A stretch of 64,000 bases of DNA from an uncultured Erysipelotrichaceae bacterium (GTDB taxonomy: Bacteria; Bacillota_I; Bacilli_A; RF39; UBA660): assembly GCA_902764145.1 (NCBI GenBank), contig CACWUS010000001.1, forward strand, positions 85,678 through 149,677, in the 5' to 3' direction. Positions 1 to 8,736 of this stretch are shown here, in pieces (positions within the stretch are counted from its first letter, which is position 1; every line of letters starts with the position of its first letter). Made by a program: the position numbers and the translations under genes. The notes below the pieces were generated by a model, which saw nothing but the letters and a program-made list of their open reading frames with translations, made no database searches and was not told the origin of the DNA.

Positions 1-473
1 ATGATACTCAGCAAGAAATTATTCCAATAGATGTTGAAACTCATATTGGAAAAGAATACACTGATGAGAATAGCATTATAATTGAATTGCATAAAAAGAT
101 AAATGGTATTACTAATAAAAAGGAACTAAATGAAGTTTTATCGGAAATAAGAGATAGATTTGGTATGACCAATATATCATTAGAATTATATGCACATGAA
201 AAATATTTAGAAAAATTATTAGCAATAACGATGGTCAAAATCACTGAAAATGATAATTTAAAAACAATCATTAAAATTAAACCTGAGGTTTATAAAAATA
301 TAAATATTGAAAAATTATTTATTGAAACCTCAAAAATTTCTACAAAATTTAATTTTACATATAAAAATAACAATATACTAATTACTTTATTAAAAGCGAC
401 ACTAGAAAAAAACTATATTTATTATTTAGAGGAATTATTAGAATTGATTTATACAATGAAGTTTAGTGTATAA
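1..473 (+). CDS. mfd: Transcription-repair coupling factor Mfd, C-terminal end (partial)
   Basis: The reading frame is open from base 3 and has no start in the window, so this is the 3' end of a longer gene, about 156 residues. The residues resemble the C-terminal TRCF domain of Mfd, with an IDRFG-like segment (EIRDRFGMTN) and a helical ending. Mfd is a DNA translocase that removes RNA polymerase stalled at lesions and recruits UvrA. The next gene is spoVT, the same mfd-spoVT order as in Bacillus subtilis, which supports the call. The ATG at 87 is an internal methionine codon, not the start. Confidence 0.85.
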   Translation, partial: DTQQEIIPIDVETHIGKEYTDENSIIIELHKKINGITNKKELNEVLSEIRDRFGMTNISLELYAHEKYLEKLLAITMVKITENDNLKTIIKIKPEVYKNINIEKLFIETSKISTKFNFTYKNNNILITLLKATLEKNYIYYLEELLELIYTMKFSV

Positions 474-511
474 ATGTTTAATAATTGTTAAAAATATATA
501 TAGGTGATTAT

Positions 512-1015
512 GTGAAAAACATAGGTATAATTAGAAAAATAGATGATTTAGGTAGAATAGTTCTTCCAAAAGAACTAAGAACAACACTAAATATTAATCC
601 AGGTGATGATTTTCAAATAACAATTGATAATGAAAAAATAATTTTAGAAAAATATTCGAAATTAGAAAATTTTGAAGAAATAATAATTAAGATTATCAAT
701 TGTTTTTCTATTTTTTCTGATTATAATATTTTTTTTACAATAAACAACAAATTAATTAATAAAGAAAATGAGGAAGTATCAAATGTAATAAGTAATATCA
801 TTTTAAATAGGCGATTATATATAATTGATAGAATAGATAAAAACATACTTAGTAATACTACTATTATTAATGGTAAACTTGTTATTATGCCTGTAGTATA
901 TAATAGTGATTTATTAGGATCAATAATTATAATTAGTAAAGATGATATAAATAATATGATTAATATTTCAAAAATAATAGACAATATAATAAAAAAATTA
1001 TTATTAACAAAATAA
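512..1015 (+). CDS. spoVT: Stage V sporulation protein T, AbrB-family regulator
   Basis: The N-terminus carries the swapped-hairpin AbrB/SpoVT DNA-binding domain (IIRKIDDLGRIVLPKELR, roughly residues 5-50). A C-terminal part of about 110 residues matches the size of the GAF-like domain of SpoVT. In Bacillus, SpoVT is a forespore regulator acting with sigma G. I chose the GTG at 512 because AGGTGA at 502-507 is correctly spaced and the protein then begins like B. subtilis SpoVT; a TTG at 485 has no ribosome site. It follows mfd as in Bacillus. The C-terminal half is diverged, so the effector it senses cannot be inferred. Confidence 0.85.
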   Translation: MKNIGIIRKIDDLGRIVLPKELRTTLNINPGDDFQITIDNEKIILEKYSKLENFEEIIIKIINCFSIFSDYNIFFTINNKLINKENEEVSNVISNIILNRRLYIIDRIDKNILSNTTIINGKLVIMPVVYNSDLLGSIIIISKDDINNMINISKIIDNIIKKLLLTK

Positions 1016-1045
1016 ATGTATTATAATTGTATTGAGGTGCATAAA

Positions 1046-1783
1046 ATGATAGATACTCATGCTCATATCTATAGTGAATATTATGATATAGACGACTTAA
1101 TAAAAAAATTAAAATCAAATTCAATTATAAAGGTTATTAATAATTCTACAAATAATGAAGATATGTTAGAAGTAGTAGAATTATCTAAAAAATATAGAAA
1201 TTTTTTACTTCCATCAATTGGAATACATCCTGAGTTCGTTAATAATTATGATTTAAATAAAATGGAAATGATAATAAAAAATAACAAAGTATATGCAATT
1301 GGTGAAATAGGACTCGATTACTATTGGGTTAAAGATAACAAAGAAGAACAAAAAAACCTATTTATAAGTCAAATCAAATTAGCAAATAAATATAATTTGC
1401 CAGTAATAATTCATAGTAGAGACTCAATACAAGATTGCTTAAATATAATAAAAGAAAATAGGTGCAGAGGAATTATCCATTGTTTTAGTGGAAGCTATGA
1501 GATGGCTAAAGAATTTATAAAATATGGTTTTAAACTTGGAATAGGTGGTGTTTTGACATTTAAAAACTCAAAATTAAGTGAGGTTATAAAAAAAATAGAT
1601 TTGAAAGATATTGTTTTAGAAACAGATAGTCCATATTTGACACCTGAGCCATATAGAGGCAAAACAAATGATCCTTCAAATGTTTACTATGTTGCCAAAA
1701 AAATATCTGAAATTAAAGAGATAGATATAGAAAAAGTAATAAAACAAACAACACAAAATGCTATAGACATTTTTGACATTTAA
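1046..1783 (+). CDS. tatD: TatD-family metal-dependent deoxyribonuclease
   Basis: About 245 residues, the usual length for the TatD family. It starts with the metal-binding MIDTHAHI motif and has GEIGLDYYW near residue 95, VIIHSRDS, IIHCFSGS and LETDSPYLTPEP, the full set of TatD metal ligands. The family acts as a 3'-5' DNase and DNA-repair or DNA-turnover enzyme. The ATG at 1046 is preceded by GAGGTG; an upstream ATG at 1016 has no ribosome site and would add residues before the conserved start. It precedes the 3D-domain gene and rsmA, as yabD precedes yabE in Bacillus. Confidence 0.93.
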   Translation: MIDTHAHIYSEYYDIDDLIKKLKSNSIIKVINNSTNNEDMLEVVELSKKYRNFLLPSIGIHPEFVNNYDLNKMEMIIKNNKVYAIGEIGLDYYWVKDNKEEQKNLFISQIKLANKYNLPVIIHSRDSIQDCLNIIKENRCRGIIHCFSGSYEMAKEFIKYGFKLGIGGVLTFKNSKLSEVIKKIDLKDIVLETDSPYLTPEPYRGKTNDPSNVYYVAKKISEIKEIDIEKVIKQTTQNAIDIFDI

Positions 1784-1821
1784 TATCCAATATTATATAA
1801 TTATATTGGAGTATTTTAAAA

Positions 1822-2376
1822 ATGAAGGAATATATTAGAAGTAGAATCATAATGAGTTTGGAGTTTGCTATTATTATATTACTAGCACTATTTTTAAAAA
1901 AAGAAACTTATACTGTTTCAACTCTTTCTGTTGCCAAAAATAATAGTTTAGAAAAAACACTTGATGTAGAAATAATTCAACAAAATCAGAAAGAACTATT
2001 TTCAAAAGGAACATACAATCCTGTGTATAGTTTTATTGGTGAATTAACAGGGTACGCTGGTGATTGTCCATTGTGTTCAGGATATTTAGCTTGCCCCCCA
2101 AGAACTAATGTATTAAAAAAAGGAATATATTATGATGATAAAACTTATGGAAAAATAAGAATTGTTGCAAGTAGTAGAAACTATCCTTGCGGAACAATTT
2201 TGAAATTTAATGTAAAAAAATTATCAGATGAGCCAATAATAGCTATTGTACTTGATAGAGGCGTTGGCGGAAATGTCATTGATTTGTTAACTGAATCAGA
2301 AGATTTTGCGAGGAAAAAGGTGGGAAGAGTTAGAAATTTAAATTTTGAAGTGTTAAGAGAGGGATGGAAAAAGTGA
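1822..2376 (+). CDS. Membrane-anchored 3D-domain protein (YabE-related)
   Basis: A signal anchor at about residues 11-26 (SLEFAIIILLALFL) is followed by a spacer of about 40 residues and a C-terminal 3D domain, named for its three aspartates; CGTILKF, VLDRGVGGNVIDL and the final VRNLNFEVLREG are visible. The 3D fold is a double-psi beta-barrel related to lytic transglycosylase domains and is found in wall-remodelling proteins. B. subtilis YabE at this position is longer, with DUF348 and G5 domains that are absent here, so this is a short version. The cysteines in CPLCSGYLAC could form disulfides outside the cell. The stop overlaps the rsmA start. Confidence 0.75.
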   Translation: MKEYIRSRIIMSLEFAIIILLALFLKKETYTVSTLSVAKNNSLEKTLDVEIIQQNQKELFSKGTYNPVYSFIGELTGYAGDCPLCSGYLACPPRTNVLKKGIYYDDKTYGKIRIVASSRNYPCGTILKFNVKKLSDEPIIAIVLDRGVGGNVIDLLTESEDFARKKVGRVRNLNFEVLREGWKK

Positions 2377-3155
2377 GTTTTGAACATAAAAAATCATTAG
2401 GCCAAAACTTTCTTAATGATAAAAATATAATTAAAAAGATAAGCAATTCTATTAATCCAAAAGAAAAAGATCTTATTATTGAAATTGGTCCTGGTGAAGG
2501 TGCTTTAACTAAAGAACTAATTAGCAAAAATTGTGATGTTATATCTTTTGAAATAGATAAGAGACTTGAAGAAACATTAATTCAAATAAAAAGTGATAAT
2601 TTAAAAATAATCTATGAAGATTTTTTAAAAGTAAATTTAAATAATTATATTAATGAAAAATATGAAAATGTGTATTTTGTTGGTAATTTACCATATTATA
2701 TTACGACTGCAATAATAAATAAAATAACTGAAGAATCTAGTCCAAAAGAAATAATAATTATGATACAAAAAGAAGTTGCAAATAGATTTATGGCAAAAGT
2801 AAAAACAAAACAATATAATTCATTATCAGTTTTTCTTCAATATAATTATAATATAAATAAAATATGTGAAGTTAGTAGAAATTGTTTTTATCCAATTCCT
2901 AAAGTTGATAGTATGGTTATTAAATTAACAAGGCAAGATAAATATAAAAAACTATGTAGTAATGAAAAATTACTTTTTAGAATAGTAAAAGACGCTTTTA
3001 GACAAAAGAGAAAAAATCTTAATAATAATTTGAAATCATATGATAAAGAAACAATCACAAAAATACTAAATAAATATGATAAAAGTTTATATAATAGAGC
3101 AGAAGAAATAACAATAGAAGAGTTTATTGATATTGCTAATAATTTAAGTTCATAG
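2373..3155 (+). CDS. rsmA: 16S rRNA adenine dimethyltransferase KsgA/RsmA
   Basis: It carries the conserved start KKSLGQNFLND, SAM motif I IEIGPGEGALT, motif II FEIDKRL and the catalytic motif NLPYYITT, then the C-terminal domain with FYPIPKVDSMVI. It dimethylates two adjacent adenines in helix 45 of 16S rRNA. The GTG at 2373 is preferred because the GAGGG at 2359-2363 is about nine bases upstream; the in-frame ATG at 2364 directly abuts that ribosome site. The gene overlaps the stop of the 3D-domain gene by four bases. In Bacillus rnmV lies between these two genes; it is missing here. Confidence 0.94.
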   Translation: MSFEHKKSLGQNFLNDKNIIKKISNSINPKEKDLIIEIGPGEGALTKELISKNCDVISFEIDKRLEETLIQIKSDNLKIIYEDFLKVNLNNYINEKYENVYFVGNLPYYITTAIINKITEESSPKEIIIMIQKEVANRFMAKVKTKQYNSLSVFLQYNYNINKICEVSRNCFYPIPKVDSMVIKLTRQDKYKKLCSNEKLLFRIVKDAFRQKRKNLNNNLKSYDKETITKILNKYDKSLYNRAEEITIEEFIDIANNLSS

Positions 3156-3179
3156 AAATATGAATTTTTTTAAATTAGA

Positions 3180-3208
3180 TTGAATTTTAAAAAAAAATTT
3201 TGTATACT
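3180..3208 (+). promoter_or_regulatory. Sigma-A type promoter for the histidine kinase pair
   Basis: TTGAAT (3180-3185) is followed by 17 bases and TATACT (3203-3208), with a TG one base upstream of the -10 box. It lies between the rsmA stop and the kinase ribosome site, so the two kinases can be transcribed independently of rsmA. Confidence 0.7.
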
Positions 3209-3240
3209 AATATTGAATAATATTGAGGGAGTTGATAGTG

Positions 3241-5151
3241 ATGCATATCGGTGCGTATTTTAACAGTGTAGGATTAACTATACCCGGATTAGTATTTTTA
3301 ATATTAATTTTGATTATATATATTAAAAAGCAAAAGAAATTTGATTTAAGAGGAAAAGTATTTATATTATTACTTGTTTTAACAGCTGCAACTATCATCT
3401 TAGAATTAATAATACCAAATTTAATTGCTGATAGAGCTTCAAGTGAGACTTTATGCCTCGTAATATCGAAAATATATGCTTATATCATGTTTTTATGGGA
3501 TATTGTTATGCTTGTGTATGTATTCACTTTCTTATTTGATACTGAAGCGTTAAAAGAAAATCCTAAATATAAACTGATGATGACAATAGGAATTGTTTTA
3601 ATGATATTGATTCCACTTGCATTTGTATTACCTTTAGAAGTTGAATTTTCTGGTAATGAAAATACTAACCTTCAATATGTAGTAGGTGGACCTATAATGT
3701 TTGCTTACCATTTATATACTTTTTTCGGTACAACTATAATGTTAACTGTTATGTCTATAAATATTAGAAAATTTAAAAATGTTAACGTATTGCCTCTATA
3801 TTTATTCTTTATATTCTATATATTAATTACATTATTTCAAACATTCTTAAATTATGAAATTAATGAAGTCGGTTTATTCTTTGTTTTATTCTTAACAATT
3901 TTGTTCCTAACTGTTGAAAGTCAGGATAATAAATTATTAAGTGAATATAGAAAGAGTAAAAAAGAAGCTGAAAAGGCAAATAAAGCAAAAACTGAATTTT
4001 TAATAAATATGTCTCATGAAATTAGAACTCCAATGAACACAATTTTAGGTTTTAGTGAGTCATTATTAAAAGAACCTCAATTAACAGAAGAAATAGTAAA
4101 AAGAGATTTGCAAAATATAAGTGCTGCTAGTTCAACATTATTAGACTTAATTAATAATATATTAGATATTTCTAGAATTGAATCTGGAGAAGAAGTATTA
4201 AATGAAGCTAATTATAGTTTAGAAAACTTAATATTTGAAATAAATAGTTTAATTCCTTCTAAAATTAATAAAGAAGAGTTAAAATTTTCAATTGATATAA
4301 ATGAAAATTTACCAAAAGAATATTTTGGAGATACCTATAAATTATTTAAAATACTAACATATATTTTAGTAAATGCAATTGAATATACAAATTATGGTGA
4401 AGTAAAATTAATAATTGATGGACAAGAAGAAGAAAACAATATTATGAATTTCAATCTAGTAGTTTCTAATACAGGTCATGCAATGTTAGCGGAAAATTTT
4501 GAAAAGAATTTTGATGACTATGTAAAACTAGAAAATGCCTCACAAAATAATGTTGATAGCATCAAACTAGGTTTAATTATTGCTAAACAATTAATTAATA
4601 TATTAGGTGGAACTATTGAATTTAAAAATGAAAAAGGAATGGGTACTAGATATTTAATTAATGTTAAACAAAAAATTGTTAATAAAGAAAAGATAGGAAA
4701 TATATTCGCTAGTCATGAAAGTGCAGTATCTAGCAGTAGAGATTTACTAGATTGTACCGGAAGAAAGGTATTAGTAGTTGATGATGCTGAAGTAAACTTA
4801 AGAATAGCTAGTAAATACTTAGAACAATATAAATTTACTATTGATACAGCAAATAATGGAAAAGATTGTGTAGAAATGGTTAAAAATAATCTATATGATA
4901 TTATTTTCCTAGATCATATGATGCCTGACATGGATGGTGTTGCTACAGTAAAAGCTTTAAATGCAACAGGATATAAGTTACCACCAATAATAGCTCTAAC
5001 AGCCAATTCTTATACGGGTCTTGAAAATGAGTATATTGCACAAGGATTTAGTGGTTACTTACAAAAACCAATTGACTTTAGGCAACTTAATAAAATAATT
5101 AATGATATATATAAGAATAAGACTGATCAATATAAGGAAGAGGTGATATAG
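3241..5151 (+). CDS. Hybrid sensor histidine kinase with degenerate ATPase domain
   Basis: About 636 residues. The first 220 hold some seven hydrophobic segments, a short charged linker follows, then a HisKA domain with an intact H-box (MSHEIRTPMN, His about 259), a HATPase-like domain and an intact receiver domain (LVVDD, LDHMMPDMDG with Asp about 558, LTAN, LQKPID). The ATP-binding boxes are damaged: the G1 box reads SNTGHAM in place of DxGxG, and the G2 box reads SIKLGL in place of GxGLGL. It can therefore probably accept phosphate but may bind ATP poorly. The next gene is a second hybrid kinase one base away. Start at ATG 3241 follows GAGGGAG. Confidence 0.85.
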   Translation: MHIGAYFNSVGLTIPGLVFLILILIIYIKKQKKFDLRGKVFILLLVLTAATIILELIIPNLIADRASSETLCLVISKIYAYIMFLWDIVMLVYVFTFLFDTEALKENPKYKLMMTIGIVLMILIPLAFVLPLEVEFSGNENTNLQYVVGGPIMFAYHLYTFFGTTIMLTVMSINIRKFKNVNVLPLYLFFIFYILITLFQTFLNYEINEVGLFFVLFLTILFLTVESQDNKLLSEYRKSKKEAEKANKAKTEFLINMSHEIRTPMNTILGFSESLLKEPQLTEEIVKRDLQNISAASSTLLDLINNILDISRIESGEEVLNEANYSLENLIFEINSLIPSKINKEELKFSIDINENLPKEYFGDTYKLFKILTYILVNAIEYTNYGEVKLIIDGQEEENNIMNFNLVVSNTGHAMLAENFEKNFDDYVKLENASQNNVDSIKLGLIIAKQLINILGGTIEFKNEKGMGTRYLINVKQKIVNKEKIGNIFASHESAVSSSRDLLDCTGRKVLVVDDAEVNLRIASKYLEQYKFTIDTANNGKDCVEMVKNNLYDIIFLDHMMPDMDGVATVKALNATGYKLPPIIALTANSYTGLENEYIAQGFSGYLQKPIDFRQLNKIINDIYKNKTDQYKEEVI

Positions 5152-5152
5152 T

Positions 5153-7006
5153 ATGATTTTTAATGAAGCATTTACTTATTCATCTATAGCCTTTATGATT
5201 ATCTTGATAATAATATATTTTTCAAAATCTATGTTTAATGATATTAGAACAAAATTATATAAATTAATGATTGTTGATGCAGCATTGTACATTGCAACTG
5301 AATTAATTCCTATGTTCTCACTTAAATATGGAAATAGTAAGTTTTTGGTAGAATTTAGTTGGAGAATTCACTGGGTATTTGGAATTGCTTTCTTATGGTT
5401 ATTCTTCGATTATTGTATTGTTATGATAAAAAAACCACAGATTAATAATGTATTTAAATTATTCACATCTGAGTTGGTTTATACAATATCATCTGCTTTG
5501 TTCATATTATTTGAATTAGCATATTTCTTCTTATTAAAGTATGATGGTTTAAACTTAAATGATATGAATTATTTACCTGGAAGAACTGCAATATATGTTA
5601 TAATATTTACACTATTAACAATTGCAATTATATTATTCTTCTTATTTAAGTATAAAGATAATACAACTAGTCAAGAGAAAAGAGCAGTTATTATTGTTAT
5701 ATTGATATTTATTGGTAGTGTTATTTGCCAATTAATGATGAAGGATATATCTATAATACCATTTGGATTTTGTTTATTCATGTATAGCTTATACTTCAAT
5801 TATGAGAATCCAGACTTAGCAATAATTAGTGAAATATCAAATGCTCAAGGAGATATTGAAAAATCTAATCAAACAAAAACTGATTTCTTATCTAACATGA
5901 CATATGAGATTAAAGTTCCAATGAATTTGATTTCAAGTTTATGTGATGAATTAGTTAATATGTCAGTGTTTGATGAAAAACTTGTTAGAGATGATATTGA
6001 ACAAATTCAAACATCTGGAAATAATCTTTTAGATATTATAAATAATATTCTTGATGTATCTAAAATTGAAAGTGGAAAGGATGCACTTCAAGAAAGAGAA
6101 TATCCTATTAATGATATGCTTGTAAATATTATAAATATAGCAAAATCAAAGATAGGTGCAAAGCCAATAAAATTAGCTGTAAATATAGATCAAAATATAT
6201 CTTCTGTACTTTATGGAGATTCAGCTAAGTTATATCAAGCTTTAATTAATATTATGGGTAATGCTGTAAAATATACTGAGGTTGGTAGAATTACATTTAC
6301 AGTAACAAGTACTAAATCATCTGGAATTGAGCATTTGCAATTTAAAATATCTGATACTGGTACTGGTATAAAAGAGGAAGATCAAGACAAATTGTTCTCT
6401 AAATTTACAAGACTTGATAATGCTGTAGAAAATGAAATAGAGGGTAGTGGACTAGGATTGGTTATTACAAAACAATATATTGAATCTATGGGTGGAAAGA
6501 TTTGGTATGAAACTCAATACAGAGTTGGTACTACTTTCTACATAGATGTTTCACAAAAGATTGTAGATTCAACTACATTAGGAGTTGCTGCAGCAACTGT
6601 TAAAACAGAAAATACTGGGGAAAAGATAGACTGCTCAAAATATACTGCATTAATTGTTGATGATAATAACTTAAATATTAAAGTAGCAAAAAGATTACTT
6701 GAAGCTTACAAATTTAATATTGAAAGTGTAACGGCAGGTAAAGATTGTGTTTATAAGATTAAAGAAGGATCTGTTTATGATATAATTTTTATGGATCACA
6801 TGATGCCAGAAATGGATGGAATTGAAACTTTACATGTTCTAAAAAAATTGGATGGGTATAAACTTCCTCCAATAGTAGCATTAACAGCAAATGCAATAGC
6901 TGGTATGAAAGAAATGTATTTAAGTGAGGGATTTGATGATTATTTATCTAAACCAATAAATACAAATGAATTAGATAGAATAGTTCATAAATTCTTTAAT
7001 AAATAA
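5153..7006 (+). CDS. Hybrid histidine-kinase-like protein lacking the phosphoacceptor histidine
   Basis: About 617 residues with the same layout as the gene before it: some seven membrane segments, HisKA, HATPase and receiver domains. The H-box reads MTYEIKVPMN, so Tyr (about residue 251) sits where the phosphorylated His should be. The ATPase part looks complete: N-box NAVKYT, G1 ISDTGTGI, F-box KLFSKF and G2 GSGLGLVI. The receiver is intact (LIVDD, MDHMMPEMDG with Asp about 548, LTAN, LSKPIN). The gene starts one base after the previous stop with GAAGAGGTG upstream, so the two are co-transcribed. A heterodimer with the first kinase is the natural inference. Confidence 0.85.
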   Translation: MIFNEAFTYSSIAFMIILIIIYFSKSMFNDIRTKLYKLMIVDAALYIATELIPMFSLKYGNSKFLVEFSWRIHWVFGIAFLWLFFDYCIVMIKKPQINNVFKLFTSELVYTISSALFILFELAYFFLLKYDGLNLNDMNYLPGRTAIYVIIFTLLTIAIILFFLFKYKDNTTSQEKRAVIIVILIFIGSVICQLMMKDISIIPFGFCLFMYSLYFNYENPDLAIISEISNAQGDIEKSNQTKTDFLSNMTYEIKVPMNLISSLCDELVNMSVFDEKLVRDDIEQIQTSGNNLLDIINNILDVSKIESGKDALQEREYPINDMLVNIINIAKSKIGAKPIKLAVNIDQNISSVLYGDSAKLYQALINIMGNAVKYTEVGRITFTVTSTKSSGIEHLQFKISDTGTGIKEEDQDKLFSKFTRLDNAVENEIEGSGLGLVITKQYIESMGGKIWYETQYRVGTTFYIDVSQKIVDSTTLGVAAATVKTENTGEKIDCSKYTALIVDDNNLNIKVAKRLLEAYKFNIESVTAGKDCVYKIKEGSVYDIIFMDHMMPEMDGIETLHVLKKLDGYKLPPIVALTANAIAGMKEMYLSEGFDDYLSKPINTNELDRIVHKFFNK

Positions 7007-7040
7007 AAGTATATTATAAAAAGTAATATACTTTTTTTTT
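7006..7040 (+). terminator. Intrinsic terminator after the kinase pair
   Basis: Perfect 11-bp stem AAAGTATATTA/TAATATACTTT with a 7-base loop, followed by a run of T. Confidence 0.9.
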
Positions 7041-7068
7041 GCAAATATATTTAATTGAGGGGGAATGT

Positions 7069-7818
7069 ATGTTTAAAATAGGTGATTATGTAACAAGAAA
7101 TAAATATGGAAATGATATATTATTTATAATCAAAGATATTAAGAATGAATTATATATTTTATCTGGTGTAGAATTAAGACTTTTTGCAGATGCAGAAGAA
7201 GATGATTTAACAATAGTAACTGAATATAAAAAAAAAGAGAAATATAATTTGATAAGAAATTTAAATAAAAAAGATTTTTATTATATTCCTGGTATTATTT
7301 TACATATTGATAGTGATGAGAATTATATCAAAAAGTGTGCAAATTTTTATAAAGAAAATAAAGTTAAATATTTTTGTTATAAATTTAGTGAAAAGGAATA
7401 TTCTTTTAATATAGAAAAATTATTACTTAAGCATAAACCAAATATATTAGTTATTACGGGACACGATGCGTACTATAAAGATAAGAATAAATATAAAAAT
7501 AGTAAATATTTTATTGAAACAGTAGAAATTGCTAGAAAAATATTTAAAAGAAAAGAATTAACTATAATAGCAGGAGCGTGTCAAAGTGATTTTAAAAACC
7601 TAATAAAATATGGTTCAACCTTTGCATCTAGTCCTAGTCATATTAACATACATGCATTAGATCCCTCAATCATAGCGACATATGTAGCATTAACAGATAG
7701 ATTAGAAATTATTGATTTAGATGATATATTGTCTAAAACTAAGTATGGATCTGATGGAATTGGTGGAACAATAACTAATGGTGAAATGATAAGTATTTAT
7801 CCAAGAAAGGATGAATAA
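7069..7818 (+). CDS. yabG: Sporulation-specific protease YabG
   Basis: About 249 residues aligning along their length with B. subtilis YabG: FKIGDYVTRNKYGNDILF at the start, then FYYIPGIILHID, LVITGHDAYYKDKNKY, AGACQSDFKNLIKYG and FASSPSHINIHALDP. YabG is a protease made in the mother cell that processes spore-coat proteins. The ATG at 7069 follows GAGGGGGA and matches the family N-terminus; an upstream start at 7039 adds unconserved residues. It is somewhat shorter than the Bacillus protein, lacking part of the charged linker. It is strong evidence that the organism sporulates. veg follows at once. Confidence 0.93.
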   Translation: MFKIGDYVTRNKYGNDILFIIKDIKNELYILSGVELRLFADAEEDDLTIVTEYKKKEKYNLIRNLNKKDFYYIPGIILHIDSDENYIKKCANFYKENKVKYFCYKFSEKEYSFNIEKLLLKHKPNILVITGHDAYYKDKNKYKNSKYFIETVEIARKIFKRKELTIIAGACQSDFKNLIKYGSTFASSPSHINIHALDPSIIATYVALTDRLEIIDLDDILSKTKYGSDGIGGTITNGEMISIYPRKDE

Positions 7819-7819
7819 A

Positions 7820-8035
7820 TTGAATATTGAATTAGTAAAAAAAGCTATTTTCAAATTGTCAGGAATAAGAATTAAAATAAAGGTTAGTCTTGGTAGAAAT
7901 AAATATGAATATTATGAAGGAAGTATATCAAAAATGTATTCAAATTTGTTTGTTGTTGATACTAATAAAGGCAAAAAAACATTTAGTTATTCTGATATAG
8001 CGAGTAAGCAAGTGATAATAAGTAAATTTAGTTAA
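7820..8035 (+). CDS. veg: Veg protein
   Basis: A 71-residue protein resembling B. subtilis Veg: a KKAIFKLSGIRIKIK start, then a beta-rich segment and SNLFVVDT...KTFSYSDIASKQVII, matching the VFVIQL and SYSYADILT region of Veg. Veg is a small conserved protein tied to biofilm gene control and spore outgrowth in Bacillus. The TTG at 7820 is preferred because AGAAAGGA at 7803-7810 lies nine bases upstream and the N-terminus then has the family length. The in-frame ATG at 7811, overlapping the yabG stop, directly abuts the ribosome site. The yabG-veg order is conserved in Bacillus. Confidence 0.85.
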   Translation: MNIELVKKAIFKLSGIRIKIKVSLGRNKYEYYEGSISKMYSNLFVVDTNKGKKTFSYSDIASKQVIISKFS

Positions 8036-8040
8036 AATGA

Positions 8041-8069
8041 TTGATATTAAAAAAAAATTGTATTATAAT
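8041..8069 (+). promoter_or_regulatory. Sigma-A type promoter for spoVG
   Basis: TTGATA (8041-8046), 17-base spacer, TATAAT (8064-8069). A strong ribosome site AAGGAGGT follows at 8087-8094. In Bacillus spoVG is sigma-H dependent; this promoter instead looks like a near-consensus housekeeping promoter. Confidence 0.8.
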
Positions 8070-8100
8070 TAAATTAACTAATGGTTAAGGAGGTACTCAA

Positions 8101-8385
8101 ATGGAAATTACATCAGTTAAAATTCGTAAGGTTGAAAGAGAAGGTTCTCGTATGAAAGGAATTGCTTCAGTAGTTGTTGATAATGCTATAGCTATTCATG
8201 ATATTAGAATAATCGAGGGTGATAATGGTTTATTCATTGCTATGCCTAGTCGTAAGACTCCTGTAGGTGAATATAGAGATATAGCTCATCCAATCAACCA
8301 AGAAGTAAGAACTATGTTTGAAAAAGAAATATTAGATGCATATGATAAGGCAGAAGATGTTCAAACAAGTGATGATAACGAATAA
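8101..8385 (+). CDS. spoVG: Septation/sporulation regulator SpoVG
   Basis: 94 residues with the full SpoVG pattern: [62 protein letters not shown] and a charged acidic tail. SpoVG is a small DNA/RNA-binding protein that affects septum formation, sporulation and virulence genes in Firmicutes. Length and sequence are typical. It has its own promoter and terminator, so it is monocistronic here. glmU, prs and ctc, which follow spoVG in Bacillus, are absent. Confidence 0.97.
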   Translation: MEITSVKIRKVEREGSRMKGIASVVVDNAIAIHDIRIIEGDNGLFIAMPSRKTPVGEYRDIAHPINQEVRTMFEKEILDAYDKAEDVQTSDDNE

Positions 8386-8395
8386 TTCTATATAT

Positions 8396-8421
8396 AAGAC
8401 TATTTATTAGTCTTTTTTTTT
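8396..8421 (+). terminator. Intrinsic terminator after spoVG
   Basis: Stem AAGACTA/TAGTCTT with a TTTAT loop and a nine-base T run. Confidence 0.9.
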
Positions 8422-8457
8422 GTTTTTAAACATATATTCTAATAAAAAGGAGGCAGA

Positions 8458-8736
8458 ATGGAAAAAGATAGTATTTCTAATCATAATATTAGTATATTAG
8501 AAAGGAAAAATATTAGTTTAACAGGTATAAAAAAAATTAATAGTTTTGATGATTGTGAATTTTTTGTTGATAGCATAATGGGTGCTATGTTAATAAAAGG
8601 TGAAAATTTAGAATTGATTAAATTAGATACATTTCAAGGAAATTTATCTATAAAAGGTAAAATTAATTCTATTAGTTATTTGGATGATAATAAGAAAATT
8701 AAAACAGATAATATAATGTCAAGGTTATTCAAATGA
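8458..8736 (+). CDS. yabP: Sporulation protein YabP
   Basis: 92 residues of the YabP/YqfC fold: NHNISILERKNISLTGIKKINSFDD, then FFVDSIMGAMLIKGENLELIKLD and GNLSIKGKINSISYLDD, ending in a basic LFK tail as in other YabP proteins. In Bacillus yabP is in the mother-cell sigma-E regulon and is needed for spore cortex formation together with yabQ. The start ATG has AAGGAGG upstream. The yabQ start overlaps its stop by four bases. No sigma-E promoter could be assigned by eye. Confidence 0.85.
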   Translation: MEKDSISNHNISILERKNISLTGIKKINSFDDCEFFVDSIMGAMLIKGENLELIKLDTFQGNLSIKGKINSISYLDDNKKIKTDNIMSRLFK

